Shown in pieces: positions 35,101-47,341 of a stretch of DNA of 64,000 bases. The stretch covers positions 4,571,001-4,635,000 of the forward strand of contig JBAMJR010000154.1 of assembly GCA_038501785.1 (NCBI GenBank). The letters are read 5' to 3'. The notes beneath the pieces are model-generated. The model had not been told where the DNA came from. It ran no database searches and worked only from the letters and a program-made list of their open reading frames with translations. Source of the stretch: Myoxocephalus aenaeus (taxonomy: Eukaryota; Chordata; Actinopteri; Perciformes; Cottidae). The stretch's first letter is position 1, and every line of letters starts with the position of its first letter. The position numbers and the translations under genes were made by a program.

Positions 35101-36693
35101 CGCCCGAGCCAAACCAGTCACATTAGCCAGCGCGGCCGAGACGGGCACTGTTACAGGAGCCCAGCTGCCGAGCCCAAACAGAGTCACAAACACCTGTCTG
35201 GGTAGAGTACAAACATACAGACACATGCTTTTCAACATCCACGGACACCGATGTGTGCTACGAAACACGCTACCTGCCACCACTCAAGGAAAGGAGTCGG
35301 AGGGGGGGCTGAGGCGTAACCTGACCCGGGTAGGGGAAGGAGAGGGATGGGGGGAGGGAGGAGCAGTGCTGGCCCTTGGTCAAGTGCCTTGTATCACAAA
35401 CAGGCCGCATCCAGTTACACTCTACCTGAGACGCCAAGCCTGAGGAGAGGATTCAAAGAAAAGCATGTGGACCTCCCTTTCTTTGGTGCACCTTCTTTGG
35501 CTAATGGAGATTTCCCTCTTAGAAAATACATTCTGATTTCTTCTCCGAGCGTGCATCGAGGGATTTTGTGAAAATCAAGATGTGCTCCTTTCGTCTGAGT
35601 CCGTTTATGAGTAATTGTGTGTTGGCTTTTGTCAGCTGCAGAAGTATTAAAAGCATTGCAGTGCCGTCGCAGAGGTACCTTCCGAGCAAGTTGATAATTG
35701 GTAAATGTGGCTCAGCTGTCTTTGCTGCCTCCGCTGCTCACTACACTAATTAAAAGCAACGCGATGGGAGAAAGGGAGAGAGTGTCATCAAGGACACGCT
35801 GGGAGACGTTCACCTGAGAAGGCACAGTCACTGATGCTCCGGGCACATCAGTATGACCTGAACACCGGCGCTGTTTGAAGTTGTGACAGAAAGAAAGAGA
35901 GACAAAAGTGTCTGGATCTGAAACTACTGCCCTTGGGGTAAATAAAGAGGTAGGGAGAAATAGAGAGGAAGGGAGAGAGCACATGAAAAGAGCGTGATGA
36001 GACAGGGTAAAGAAAGAAAGAAAAAATATTCAGAGGGATAGACGGAGAGAGGAGAAAGCAAAAGGGAGAGAGTCTCTTCTGCCTCGGTCGTGTGAAAGTT
36101 AAGGCCTCCTCTTTAGGATACTTATTATTTAGTCTCACTTTCCGTTGCTCGGCCCTCATTCGTTTCTACCTCTTTACCTCTCTCAAGTCATCATGTTTAC
36201 ACAAGCTGTTACTGCAATTTCCCTGTTGTCTAACCCTCTGCTGTTTTTCCTCCTTCTTTCCCCTCGTCCTTTGTCTTTTTCCTGCTGGTTGGAAATCTGC
36301 AAGGCTTGCTCATCGGCGCCAGCCTCTGTTAATCCCCTCCCAAAGCACCTTAGCAACGCTAGGAATTTAGAGATGCTAAAAAAAAAAAACACGACGACAA
36401 CGACAACAACTGTTCTTAACACTGGGCTCATATTGGCAAGAGTGGCCACATCTTGAGATGTGCGTGTGTTTTCCATAAGTAGTTCAGAACAATCTGGAAG
36501 GGTGTGATAACCAAGGATCTCTCAAGAGTGTGTGTGCCGGGTGTGTGTGTGTGTGCGTCTGGATGTGTGTGCACAGAGTGGGAGTGTATGTTTATGTGAT
36601 ATAGTTCCTATAACACCAGCAACCTGGTAATCACTGCATGTAGTCACCTGAGATGCTCATTATCTAGTCCCTGTACACATTCTGTCTTTACCT

Positions 36694-36696
<3 letters not shown>
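32118..36696. other. Intergenic DNA
   Basis: No recognisable exon. AT-rich 32.6-34.5 kb; purine-rich patches at 35.75-36.08 kb. Confidence 0.5.

Positions 36697-36771
<75 letters not shown>
36697..36771. repeat. (CA)n microsatellite
   Basis: About 37 CA units. Confidence 0.97.
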
Positions 36772-36774
<3 letters not shown>

Positions 36775-39409
36775 TGGACTCTTCTCTCACCAGTGTTCGC
36801 CTCTGTTTGGTTGGTTGCACACACCTGACGAGTCAACGATAGACCGAGAGGCTGAGTGGGTGAACAAAATAGAAATGATCACAGACAGAAACGACTTGTG
36901 TTATTACGGCCTAACTTTGATGGAAGCAAAATGCCTTGATGGGAAAAGAAAATCAATAAAGCAAGGTTACAACGCTCACGGCAATTATGCCGTTAGTTAT
37001 TTTTCATTTGTTGGCTTTTGGGTTTTCACACATCAACACATATCACCCCCCACCTCTCTCTTTCTCTCTATCTAAAATCAATTACTTAGGGGCAATGGTA
37101 AATTAATTGAGGGCGCATTTAAGCCTTGAAATTAACACATCATTTAAATGTTAAAACTTTTCTATATCTTCTCACTTTGAAGTATTAATTGACCTCCCAA
37201 ATTGAATGTGGAAAAGAAATGACGAGAAACACAATATTTTATTCTTAGGCAGAAATAAGATGCAAGATTTTATTTAACATGTATTCTCTTTTTTTTCCAA
37301 GCTAAAGCTAACACAACAGTAAAACAGACTGTACAATAAAAGTGTATAATAAAAGATGTGTCTCACAAGAGGACAGTTAATCCATGAAGAAAACTGTACA
37401 AATCGTGGTTTCTTTTTTGAAAATGTAAAATAGAAATATTCATGACATGTTACTTCATGCACTGGAAATATGTTAATTAACACCTACAATGATATGTGAA
37501 TAATACATGTTTATTTTCTTTCTGCTTCTTTTGATAAGAAGAGGTTTGTATTGAAATGAAAACGACCTGTTTCACACTGTTTCCACACTGACTGAGACTT
37601 CTGTCTGCTGATGCTTTGATCCCTCGTGCCAGATCAGTACAAGTTTCTTATTGGTCTGGTCACACGGCACATTAAATACACTCAAGGCTGTAGAAATATT
37701 CATTACAGGCATTTTGATGGATTTTACAAATCTGAAAATGCAGCGGGTTCTTGGAAAACATGCCAACTGAGGGACTAAGAGTATTAAGACAGTGAAGCTG
37801 GCTCCAGTGAAAGGAAATGGGAAACGAGAGCTGTTTTATTGTTGTTGCTGAGATGGGTGAAATATAGGGCTGTTTTTTTATTTTTTTATTGTCGATGATT
37901 TTCATGGTCGACTTTTAGGTAAGCAACATAACATAAAAAGATAAAATCTCCACATACTCCGAAACCAGACACTGTACTTAGATACAAAACATTGGTCAAT
38001 AGGAGAAAAGGGTTGCGCAATTAAGGGGTTTAGAGGAGGTAGCATCACATGGGAAAGCGTGAAAGGAGGAAATTTGGGGCTCTGACTGTCGCTGACATTT
38101 TCCTAAAGGTCTTTTCGCCCACAGCACCTATGTTCTAGTGCTCGTCATAATGATGGCCTGCCAGCAGAGGAGACAAGGTGCTATCTGTTAATCACAGGCC
38201 CCACCGTGATCCATGTCCACTGCTGATAGCCATGATGGACAGTTTGCTGGAAGAGAGAGACAGACAGAGAAAGAGAGAGACAGACAGAGAAAGAGGGAGA
38301 TGGACAAAGAGAAGATATTGATTTGTAGGGATATCAAATGTCAAAAGTCAATAAATAAAGACACAGCAGAACACAGCTATAAGCACCCTGTAGTGTGGGG
38401 TTTATGCTATAACAGATACATACTGTGCACAATATGTACATGTGGGTATTCAGATAGAAAGAGACACACAAGTACAGTCAACTGAATGCTTAACAGCCAG
38501 CAGGTTATCAATTAAATTACAAATGACTCAGATGTATCCCACACCTTAAACAGTCTGATAGCTGACAACAATCTAATGGCTTTGGAAACAAATTGAGTAG
38601 GGTTATAATCATTAAAAACTATTTATCTGTTCCTCTTGGACATATTGCTGTGACATACACATCTTTCACTTGTTCCAATCTGACCTATCTAAACGACCCA
38701 GTTTGTTGATCACTTGACCCCGCAGAGTTCAAAGGTCAGCCGGTTCAAACAGCTATCAGCGGGCAGCAGGCACCATAAAACTGCTGTTTCTTATTTGAAC
38801 CATTTGACCCCACATTAACCTCATTCTCTACTGCACTGAGAATTATCACCTGCCACACAGGAGAAAAAATCCTTTACAGCATCTGGTGGGTACGCATGTG
38901 TGCAGGCCAGCGATAGAGAAACACTGCAGGTGTGTTGCTCACCACACTCTATTGAGTGAATTGTTGAGTTAGTGAGAGCCAGTGAGCGCAAGAGACTGCC
39001 AGTCACACAGTGAGCTATGTGTGCTGTGTTCTAGACCAAGAGTCTACAGCTGTACTTTAGCACAGCGGCGCTTTGAGTGAAATGCTAGCGTGCTCACATC
39101 ACAAGCTCACAAGCTGTGGAAACTAGCAAAAGAGTAAAAGTCACGGGAACAGCGAAGGATTCATCGTTTGGGGACCATGGATTTAACCAATTTTGAGATA
39201 TTTCACTATGGACCAAAGTGGTGGCCACAAAGCAGTGCCATCCATAGAGCCACGTTACTAGCATGGCTAAAAACACCGTACAGAGACTGAAGTAAAGCAT
39301 TTCACCTGCTGAAAAGAGTCAAGTGGGAGAGATGGAAGAACGAGAAAGAAAGTAATACTAGTCTGCAGGAAGCACCATTACTTTCAAACTATTCTGCCTC
39401 GCCTCTTAC
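36772..39409. other. Intergenic DNA
   Basis: No exon recognised. A short purine repeat (GAGAGACAGACAGAGAAAGA, two copies) at 38252-38295. Confidence 0.5.
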
Positions 39410-39724
39410 GCCGGAAACACACCGTCAAAGTGTGGCCTGCAGCGAGTTGCCATGCAATATCAATGGAAAGCTGCGACGGTGGCTCCGAGCTCAGGGAGCT
39501 GCGGCTGTTTGGAACTAAAAAGTGTGGATAGTTCCATTTTGACAGCTAAATTGGTCTAGAGAATGCTCGCTACCACTGCGTAAAGTCCTGTGACTCCTAT
39601 GACAAGTTGACTTATGATGAGAAGAATGTCTTCCCGCCTGAAATACATGAACATGCTTCTTAGCCGCTGATTTTTTAAATATAAAATGAAGCTGCACTTC
39701 ACTGCTGCTTGGTGTGTTTCTGGC
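39410..39724. mobile_element. Probable non-autonomous DNA transposon
   Basis: GCCGGAAACACACC (39410-39423) and GGTGTGTTTCTGGC (39711-39724) are 14-bp inverted repeats with one mismatch bounding 315 bp. The internal text (CATGCAATATCAATGGAAAG, AAGTCCTGTGACTCCTATGA) resembles a repeat common in fish. Confidence 0.5.
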
Positions 39725-40811
39725 ATTGAAGTGTGTGTAATACATTTGGTTCTGTCTGAAAAACGGATATGATCAATGCTCTCGGTAGTCGGGAATAAAA
39801 TGATGATGGTTCAATTCTGACTCAGGGTCTATTGTGTATATTAAGTGAGGAACAGGAAGCCACTTCGCGTCATTAACATTTTACTCTAAATTCTGACTTT
39901 TACTACTGGGCACCTGAAATAGTTTGACCCACGCTGTCAAGGAAACTGTCAAACTCCTTCAAACTCCTTTCGGTCTGCTAAAAGAGAGAAAATAATATTG
40001 GGCAAAAGATCCTTCCAGGATTGTAGAGGATACTTATTACTTATCATGTGACCCTTCTTTGTTGTTCTGATTGCCACAGATGATTGGGACACAGACACCC
40101 TGAGAAAATACAGTTTAACTTGAAACGATCCATGCTCCTGTAATTCTTCTTTTGAACGTAACGATGTTAAGTGTTTGAAGAGATATTAAAAATACGAGAG
40201 ACCTGCTTGTTCATGTGCCTTTTCAGGTCACACATTTATGATCCCGACCAGGTAGTCGACATGAGAGTGCAAGAGTTTCTCCTCCGACTCATCTCTGCAT
40301 GACGAGTGCGGCTCATTCTCATGCGATTCATTGCATCTTCTTTAAGATCCTCTGGTGAGGAATGAGCGGTACGCTCGCTGTAGAGGCACTGATTACTCAT
40401 ACTTGGGGTCTTGCCTGATTGACTAGTATTTCTTGCCCTGTTGGACGTATTTTTAGCGACGTAGCTGCATTCTGAGATCTCAGCAATTACTTTGGTGAGG
40501 ACAAAGTTAATAGTGTAGAACTGATGGCCAGAGCTACCAAAGTATTACGCCAAGTCGTATGAAACGCCAATTTTCCAAGCACACCTGCTAAGACCTGCAG
40601 TGCTGCACATACGGTATAAAGGGCTAAGTGAAGTGGAATATAAATTGAGGGATATGGCGAATAATAATACACATTGTCGCTCCATTACTTAGCCGGCGGG
40701 GGAGCCTCAGCGTCGAATGGACGTCTTTGAAAAAGGGTTCTTTGTGATGGCCAAGGTACACATACAGACCTGCAAACTCATGAGGGGTGAAAAAGGTGAC
40801 ACCAGCGGAGC

Positions 40812-40831
40812 GGGGGGGGGGGGGGGGGGGG
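40812..40831. repeat. Poly-G tract of about 20
   Basis: An uninterrupted G run. Length may be affected by sequencing. Confidence 0.8.
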
Positions 40832-40920
40832 AGTCAGTGCCGAACAGCGTCACTCGTCGAGAAGCTGACAAACTATGATCAAGATGGGTTTCATTTCTTC
40901 TTTTGGCAATACCCAAGTGT

Positions 40921-40924
<4 letters not shown>

Positions 40925-40987
<63 letters not shown>
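40925..40987. repeat. (AT)n microsatellite
   Basis: About 31 AT units directly left of the Tc1-like element. Confidence 0.97.
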
Positions 40988-40995
<8 letters not shown>

Positions 40996-40996
<1 letters not shown>

Positions 40997-41535
40997 TACC
41001 GTTCAAAAGTTTGGGGTCACCCAGACACATTTTCAGTTTCTTTGCAATTTCCTGCATGGAATAGCCTTCATTTCTAAGAACAAGAACAGACTGGCGAGTT
41101 TCACATGAAAGTTCTCTTTTTCTGGCTATTTTGAGAGTATAATGGAACCCACACATGTGATGCTCCAGATACTCAACTAGCTCAAAGGAAGGCCAGTTGT
41201 ATAGCTTCTCTAACCAGCATAACTGTTTTCAGCTGTGCTAACATAATTGCACAAGGGTTTTCAAGGGTTTTCTGATCATCCATTAGTCTTCTATGCGATG
41301 AGCAAACACAATGTACCATTAGAACACTGAGTGATAGTTGCTGGAAATGTGCCTCTATACACCTATGTAGATATTTCATTAAAAACCAGACGTTTCCACC
41401 TAGAATAGTCATTTATCAAATTAACAATGTATAGAGTATTTCTGATTCATTTAATGTTATCTTCATTGAAAAAAAGAGTGCTTTTCTTTGAAAAATAAGG
41501 ACATTTCTAAGTGACCCCAAACTTTTGAACAGTAG
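40996..41535. mobile_element. Internally deleted Tc1-like transposon
   Basis: 25-bp inverted termini, CTACCGTTCAAAAG.. at 40996-41020 and ..CTTTTGAACAGTAG at 41511-41535, differ at one base. The 540-bp body is far shorter than an autonomous Tc1-like element (about 1.6 kb). It keeps the 5' non-coding region and the transposase start but has lost most of the gene. (AT)n arrays flank both ends. Confidence 0.9.
41031..41132 (-). pseudogene. Tc1 transposase remnant (N-terminal DNA-binding helix region)
   Basis: About 34 codons reading IARKRELSCETRQSVLVL then RNEGYSMQEIAKKLK. This is the helix-turn-helix start of a Tc1-family transposase. After KKL the frame runs straight into the terminal inverted repeat, so the catalytic DDE domain is deleted. 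The first codon of the ancestral protein is changed (ATA in place of ATG). Confidence 0.8.
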
Positions 41536-41552
41536 TGCGTGTGTGTATGTAT

Positions 41553-41561
<9 letters not shown>

Positions 41562-41624
<63 letters not shown>
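41562..41624. repeat. (AT)n microsatellite
   Basis: About 31 AT units to the right of the Tc1-like element, joined to it by GTGTGTATGTATG text that mirrors the left side. Confidence 0.97.
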
Positions 41625-41627
<3 letters not shown>

Positions 41628-42236
41628 TTTGTGATTTTTGATAGCATGCTAGCATTCAGGAAGCAAAATGTGACCCATATCCACTTCTTGTCCCCACACT
41701 TTCAGGTGTTATGTTAGTACGGTCTTAGAACATTGGTCATGTCTAAGCCTATATAGCATTGAACACGTTGGACATTTATCCAATCATTATCAACCACGGT
41801 GCAGCCTATTTCAAATGAAATCAAAGTGATCTGACATCCATCCCGCCATAGAGCGAAAATATTTGTACACTTCTCAACAGGTGGGATCTACACAGTCTGC
41901 CCCGGGGACTCAAGCAATTCAGGGATGGTTGCATGGCTGCACCATGGTTGATGGTGTGGGAGGATCAGCTCCTGGATCCTCTCCCTGGTGCTGGCTGGCC
42001 CCACCATCTATACAACCAACCTGTTCATGATTAAATTGTTTACAAGAACACAAAGGTCTTCGTGGATCTATAGCCTCTTAATTTTGCTCTCAAAGTGCAC
42101 AGACTGATGCTTCTAACTTTAAAGTTTTCTACCAGGTGAGTATGCCCCCAGGCCAAGAAGTCCACACTGTCTTAGGTCATCCAAAGCTGGATGTGCCCAC
42201 CACTTCAAAACTCATTCTGGTGCTGCTGTGTGTCAG

Positions 42237-42238
<2 letters not shown>
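41625..42238. other. Intergenic DNA
   Basis: Nothing recognised. Confidence 0.5.

Positions 42239-42267
<29 letters not shown>
42239..42267. repeat. (GT)n microsatellite
   Basis: About 14 GT units. Confidence 0.95.
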
Positions 42268-42271
<4 letters not shown>

Positions 42272-42685
42272 CCCGCCATGCTGGTCCCTTTTACACTGAT
42301 GTTGATTCGGCTCTGTCATTTCTTTTGGATGCGCTGCCGGTCTAATGGCAGAACAACCCCGTCCCCCCATTCTGTGTTTGTACCTTTTACATCAGTTGAG
42401 GCAACATTGCCGCCTTGAACAGGCTGTGTGAATAGAGCATTAGTCTGTCTGCTGTGCTGGACAGGTAATGTACCAAATGTGGGTTTATCGGAACTTGTTT
42501 GCTTAAAACAACTCCTTGCTGTGGATGGAAATTAACTTGAAGAGTTTGTTGGCATGAAAACCAGAAGAATGAGTTCAACCAAGTAAAAAAGGCCCGTTAG
42601 AGCTGAAGGAAGCCTCAGAGTTCGGTGATAAGGTTTGGTGGGTTTGTCACGAGTGACCTCGATTCACATTTCCCAGAATTTGAGC

Positions 42686-42756
42686 CACCTCTTAGGATAA
42701 ATTGATTAGTGAAGTTTTTACCATTCTTAAGCACAGAGTTGGCAGATCAAAGGTAA
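42686..42756 (+). repeat. Dispersed repeat, copy 1
   Basis: CACCTCTTA..ATTGATTAGTGAAG..CCATTCT..GGCAGATCAAAGGTA matches 53113-53190 in the same order. A short (TA)n run lies just to the right. Confidence 0.7.
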
Positions 42757-42937
42757 ATCACACATTTATATATATATATATATATTATATTCAGTATACA
42801 GAACACTTTGTATTGTATCTGTTTGCAGATAAAAAAAAAGTTCTTTCAGGCAGCAGTACTTTTCGGACAAATGTATTTGCTTTATTTAAGCAGAATTATT
42901 GACCCTGTTAAGTTATTTCAAAGCAGGAATGGGAAGA

Positions 42938-43152
42938 GTTTCATGGTAGCTCAGGGGGATGAGTGGTCGTCCCGCAAGCACAAGGTAGCCGGTTCGATCC
43001 CCAGTCCCCCTGTAGCTTGCATGTCGGAGTGTCCCTGAGCAAGACACTGAACCCTTAACTGCTCCCCAGGTGCCTCACAGGGCAGCCCACTGCTCCCTAT
43101 CCAGGGATGGGTAGAGTAGAATTTCCCCAAGGGGATTAATAAAGTGCATGTT
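42938..43152 (+). repeat. tRNA-derived SINE
   Basis: The tRNA-like head has an A-box-like TAGCTCAGGGGG (about 42947) and B box GGTTCGATCC (42991-43000). The tRNA-unrelated body GAGTGTCCCTGAGCAAGACA follows, then the tail AATTTCCCCAAGGGG and a pyrimidine-rich end. Typical of teleost SINEs. Not a functional tRNA, because the acceptor stem does not pair. Confidence 0.8.
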
Positions 43153-44002
43153 TCTTTTTCTGTTTCTTTCTTTTTCTATGACAAAGCCCCTTTATGTGAG
43201 ACTACATCATCTGCAAAGCTTGGACTTATTTCACTTGCATACATAAAGGCTACACGATTTTAGATAGATGTACAGTCGCTTTGGGTTTTTGAGTTCATAA
43301 AACTTAGACTAAATGTCTGAAAATCCAAACATTTTGTGAACTATATTTCACCTGAATTATACCTTGCAGAACACTTTGGAACAGATCATAATACAGTTTA
43401 CAGACAATATAACGGAGCACTGAATGAGAATTTCTCTGTGTTTTTAAACAGATATATAATGGTTTAAAACTAAATGTCCATATGGGCGGTTTTGAGCTGG
43501 GGGACTTTGGTCTCCTGGCTTTAGCCCTGATTGAGTGTCTCCTTGTCCTTTCATTCAGTGATGGACAGTGAGGCCACTCAGTATGCTGCACCCCAACCCC
43601 CAAACTTCCATCTTCTTCAAACTTATTCTTTCCTTTCTCCTCGTTCCTCCAAAAACTCCCCGGTTCCCGTGGAGCAGCTGGTTTTGTGTGGCCCCAGCAC
43701 TGTCCCGTTTTTATCACTTCTCTGACGGGTTGCCCCGGTCCCCCTCGCACCTGCGCCGCTCCCAGGTCCCTACAGGAATGCGCTGGGGCTTGTAATCGCC
43801 TTTGTGGGGGCCATTGAGTTGTACGGCTGACTGAAACTTCCCAACCTCACAGCGCGCTGGCCGCTGAATGGAGCTCAGCGTGGGGCAGCTCTCCAAACCA
43901 CGGCCGCTGCCAAATTCCTACAGTGGCGCTCCACAATCACTCCCACACAGACCCCGATGCAGGCTACCGCCAGGCGGAGGGGCGGGGGCCCGGGACGTGG
44001 TG
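43153..44002. other. Intergenic DNA
   Basis: No exon identified; GC-richer towards 44 kb. Confidence 0.5.
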
Positions 44003-44020
44003 GTGCGCGCGCGTGTGCGT

Positions 44021-44079
<59 letters not shown>
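44003..44079. repeat. (GC/GT)n array
   Basis: Alternating purine-pyrimidine tract: GCGCGCGC, GTGTGC units, then pure GT. Confidence 0.96.
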
Positions 44080-44081
<2 letters not shown>

Positions 44082-44884
44082 CAGAGAGATGGCAAAGTCT
44101 ACATTTAACTACGAAATTTCACCTTTTGCTCTACACCGCCAATCTAGATGGACACTTTTTGATTAGTTGATAAAGAAAAACAGTGATTTGAGGGCAACAA
44201 TACACCAAATATCGTTGTTTTTTTCATTAATTTTGATATCTCACCTCTTGTCAAAAAGTTCCAGAGTAGATGTTATTCCAACAACGGAGATATCTGAAAA
44301 ATACAACAACAAAAAATAAAATAAAAAAGGCGTTTGAATGCTTGACAAAGTTTCAAAATAAAGCAATTTCTCATAACTTTCAGGACATTTGTGCTGCGTT
44401 TCGGTGCATTAGGTCTGTGTGCCGGCGTATACAGCGTGTAGCTGTGGGTAGATAGAGCAGCACTGCAGGATTAAGAGGCAGCAAGATTGTTAAACATGTC
44501 AACGTGTAATTGCACGATAAGGCCCTTCCGAGGAATTCATTGGCCCCGTTGCTTTCTCTATTCCGCGCTAATCTCGCCCGGCACATTCGCTCTGTGCAAT
44601 CTGTCTCCATAATCTTCTGTGACAGAGCGGGCGACGAGAGCAGCCTGTTTGGTAATTTTTTTTAGGAAAGGGGGGTGCGGGGTGGGGGGAGACGCGGAGA
44701 AAATATGCAGAGGCGTGATAAAGTGACGCTAATTATCCCCATTTAGGACAGGGAGTGCAAGGGATCGGGGCTTTACGAGCAACCGAGTGTGCGTTGGTGC
44801 TGATGGCCTCCTAGCACGGAATATATCGCTGGCTACAAGATAAGAGCAGCGCGCGGTGGAGAGATTTATTGGCCGGTCAGCTAA
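44080..44884. other. Intergenic DNA between two alternating arrays
   Basis: No exon or repeat recognised. Confidence 0.5.
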
Positions 44885-44904
44885 ACACACGCACACGCGC
44901 GCAT

Positions 44905-44985
<81 letters not shown>

Positions 44986-44989
44986 CACG
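44885..44989. repeat. (AC)n array with CG-rich start
   Basis: ACACACGCACACGCGCGCAT followed by about 40 AC units; reverse in sense to the 44003 array. Confidence 0.96.
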
Positions 44990-47340
44990 TCGCTGCCTCA
45001 TAGCCTTCATGCGTTGCACCCTACACTTACCCCTCTTCCACCTCAAGGTGTAATTTATTCGGGTTAAATTTGCCAGAACGCTCCTCTTTTAGCCTGGCGA
45101 TGTGCCGTGACGCGCTCCGCCTCTCCAGGCTTTCAGTGTTAATCCGCATCTCTTCACATCAACAGATAAGATAGAAACAGATGCTAAACGAACGAGGAGG
45201 CCATCCCGTGCCATAAGGTGCGCGCTAGTGCGGAGAGATGTCTCCATAGATGCGCGCTTCTTTGGGGTTTCGGAATTGAAAACACATTTCCAGACATTGT
45301 TCCTCTGATTTCTTTCAATAGATTAATGCTCAGCCAAACGTTGCACGCTTTACTATGAGGCCTAACAGGTTTAATTGACATGCCATGCAAGTCTTCATCA
45401 GTGTGAAATAGGGCCTTTAACTATGTATTTGAGATTAATTGATTTTAAAATGCCTAAGTAGGCATAATTTCCCCTAATTTGCATGTGTATGGATATTAGT
45501 CTGTATCTACACATGAGACCTACAGGCAATAATAAAATATACATGTCAAACCCAGCTGCGGTCTGTCAAAAAAATGACGTCATTTTCAGACCAATTTTTC
45601 ATTATTTTTAGAAGATTACAAAATCTGAATGACATGGTATTTGTTTTCTAAAATATGTTTGATCGGCAATGAAGGTGCTTTTGTACAAAGGTACCAAAAA
45701 GTCATCTCCAATCAAACACCTACAACTTTGAAATTCTGATGAGTCATCAGTAACCCCATTGTCACGAGCGTGCCTGGCCCATGAGGAAGTTTAAGTCCAG
45801 TCTGAGCATCTTTAGGCTGCATATAGTTGTTGTTGTGCACGTCATGTACGCATGTTGAGGATGCACGCGTTCATCTGGATTTATTTCATGCGCTGCTTTG
45901 TGCTCTGAGTGCAACCACGTTTTAAGATATTTGTTTTTCTGTATAATGACGGTTAATTCCCCCCCAAGTCTCTTGTTTCATAACACATGAATTTGTTGTT
46001 CAAAGGGAACTTTAATGATTTAATGTGTTCCCGGTTCCCTTTACTGTCCTGCCTCTGAGCTAAACTAAAAGATGGCTATGCAAAGAGGATAAACCCATGC
46101 GTAAAATAACAGTTATTACATTTGTCATTTTGAGCAATTGCATTGATAGCAAGATTTAAAAATAATAAGAATACAACTAAATATATGAAGACTTTTGTGA
46201 TTTTGAAGATGGACCTATTTTTCTCGGAAGTCTGTTGTATTGTTGATTACCATGAAGGTACATATATAATTAAGATATATCATATTTCACTTGAGGTATT
46301 TCACTTGAGGTATTTTTTCTCTCAAACAATTAAATTCCAAAAGACAGGATAATTAAAACAAACTTAATGTCGATGTTGAAATAAAGCACTTCAGGCGAAA
46401 GGTCACTGAAATGCAATCCTTGGATATAGTATTCCTTATTTATTACTGTTTTTTACTTTTTCTGCTCGAGTCTTATTATTTCGTCAAGTGTTCAAAACAG
46501 AAGCAGTGAAATTGCAAACTAGATTTCTCTCAGTGCATCAAAAATATATGAATCTATTTGAATGTTTGTATTATATGCAGATTCGTTTGTTAAAAAGGGC
46601 CTCACATAAACCCAAGCCAATATCAAAGCAAATGAGTGAAATTGGCCTTTTGATGTGTTGTTATATTTTTTGGAAGAACATTTCGTTATGTATATTGTGA
46701 AGTGATCTGATAAAAAAATATAAGTCTTACACAACCTTGCAATGCGTTAGAAAAATATAAATATCGAATTCATGACTACATTTCTGATGCTTAAATTAGC
46801 TATAAATACCTCCATAGCTCATAATCAATTACAGCAGAAAATTATGTTTTTTTTAATAGCATAATTAAAGTATTGCCTCTTATTGCCATTAATACATAAG
46901 GACGTTTCGTTAATAAAACTAACAGGTGGTTCATATGAGGCATTCACGTAATCAGATTTGTTTCGAAATTATAATTGAATATGTAACTTGAATATATTTT
47001 GGCCTGGCACTAGAGCAAAACTTTTTCATAATCTATGAATACATTTCTCATTACTCATATTAAAGTTAAGCCCGTGAAACATCACCATCCTACCAAGATG
47101 GTGATGTTTCCTCGGAGGCCTACAGACTGTAGCTTTTGCGCACATTACGCACAAACAATTAGGCTATTTAAAAGCTCGTGGGATCATGTGGTGTCACAAT
47201 TTAAACAGGTGGCTATTTTTCTCGAAAGGAGGCTGGAAGATATTTGTGTGTCCTAAAACGTGAAAACAATCCTGTAAGAAAATTGTGAAAAATAATCAGT
47301 CTAAGACGTTGTCTTAAGAATCAAAGCAACATCTGGTGAA
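44990..47340. other. AT-rich flank downstream of sox1
   Basis: No exon or transposon recognised. Holds a CRE palindrome (45571-45586), a short tandem TATTTCACTTGAGG repeat (near 46284) and a 14-bp-stem hairpin (47076-47110). Repeat-poor, so a candidate for conserved regulatory DNA. Confidence 0.45.
47076..47110. repeat. Hairpin downstream of sox1
   Basis: GAAACATCACCATC (47076-47089) and GATGGTGATGTTTC (47097-47110) are perfect inverted arms with a 7-base loop. Confidence 0.9.
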
Positions 47341-47341
47341 A

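Noticed and set aside
42938..43010. tRNA gene
   Set aside because: A and B boxes are present, but there is no closing acceptor stem and SINE body sequence follows directly.
20563..47341. TUBGCP3 or SPACA7 exons expected from human synteny
   Set aside because: No frame in this interval reads like either protein; short or diverged exons could escape a reading by eye.
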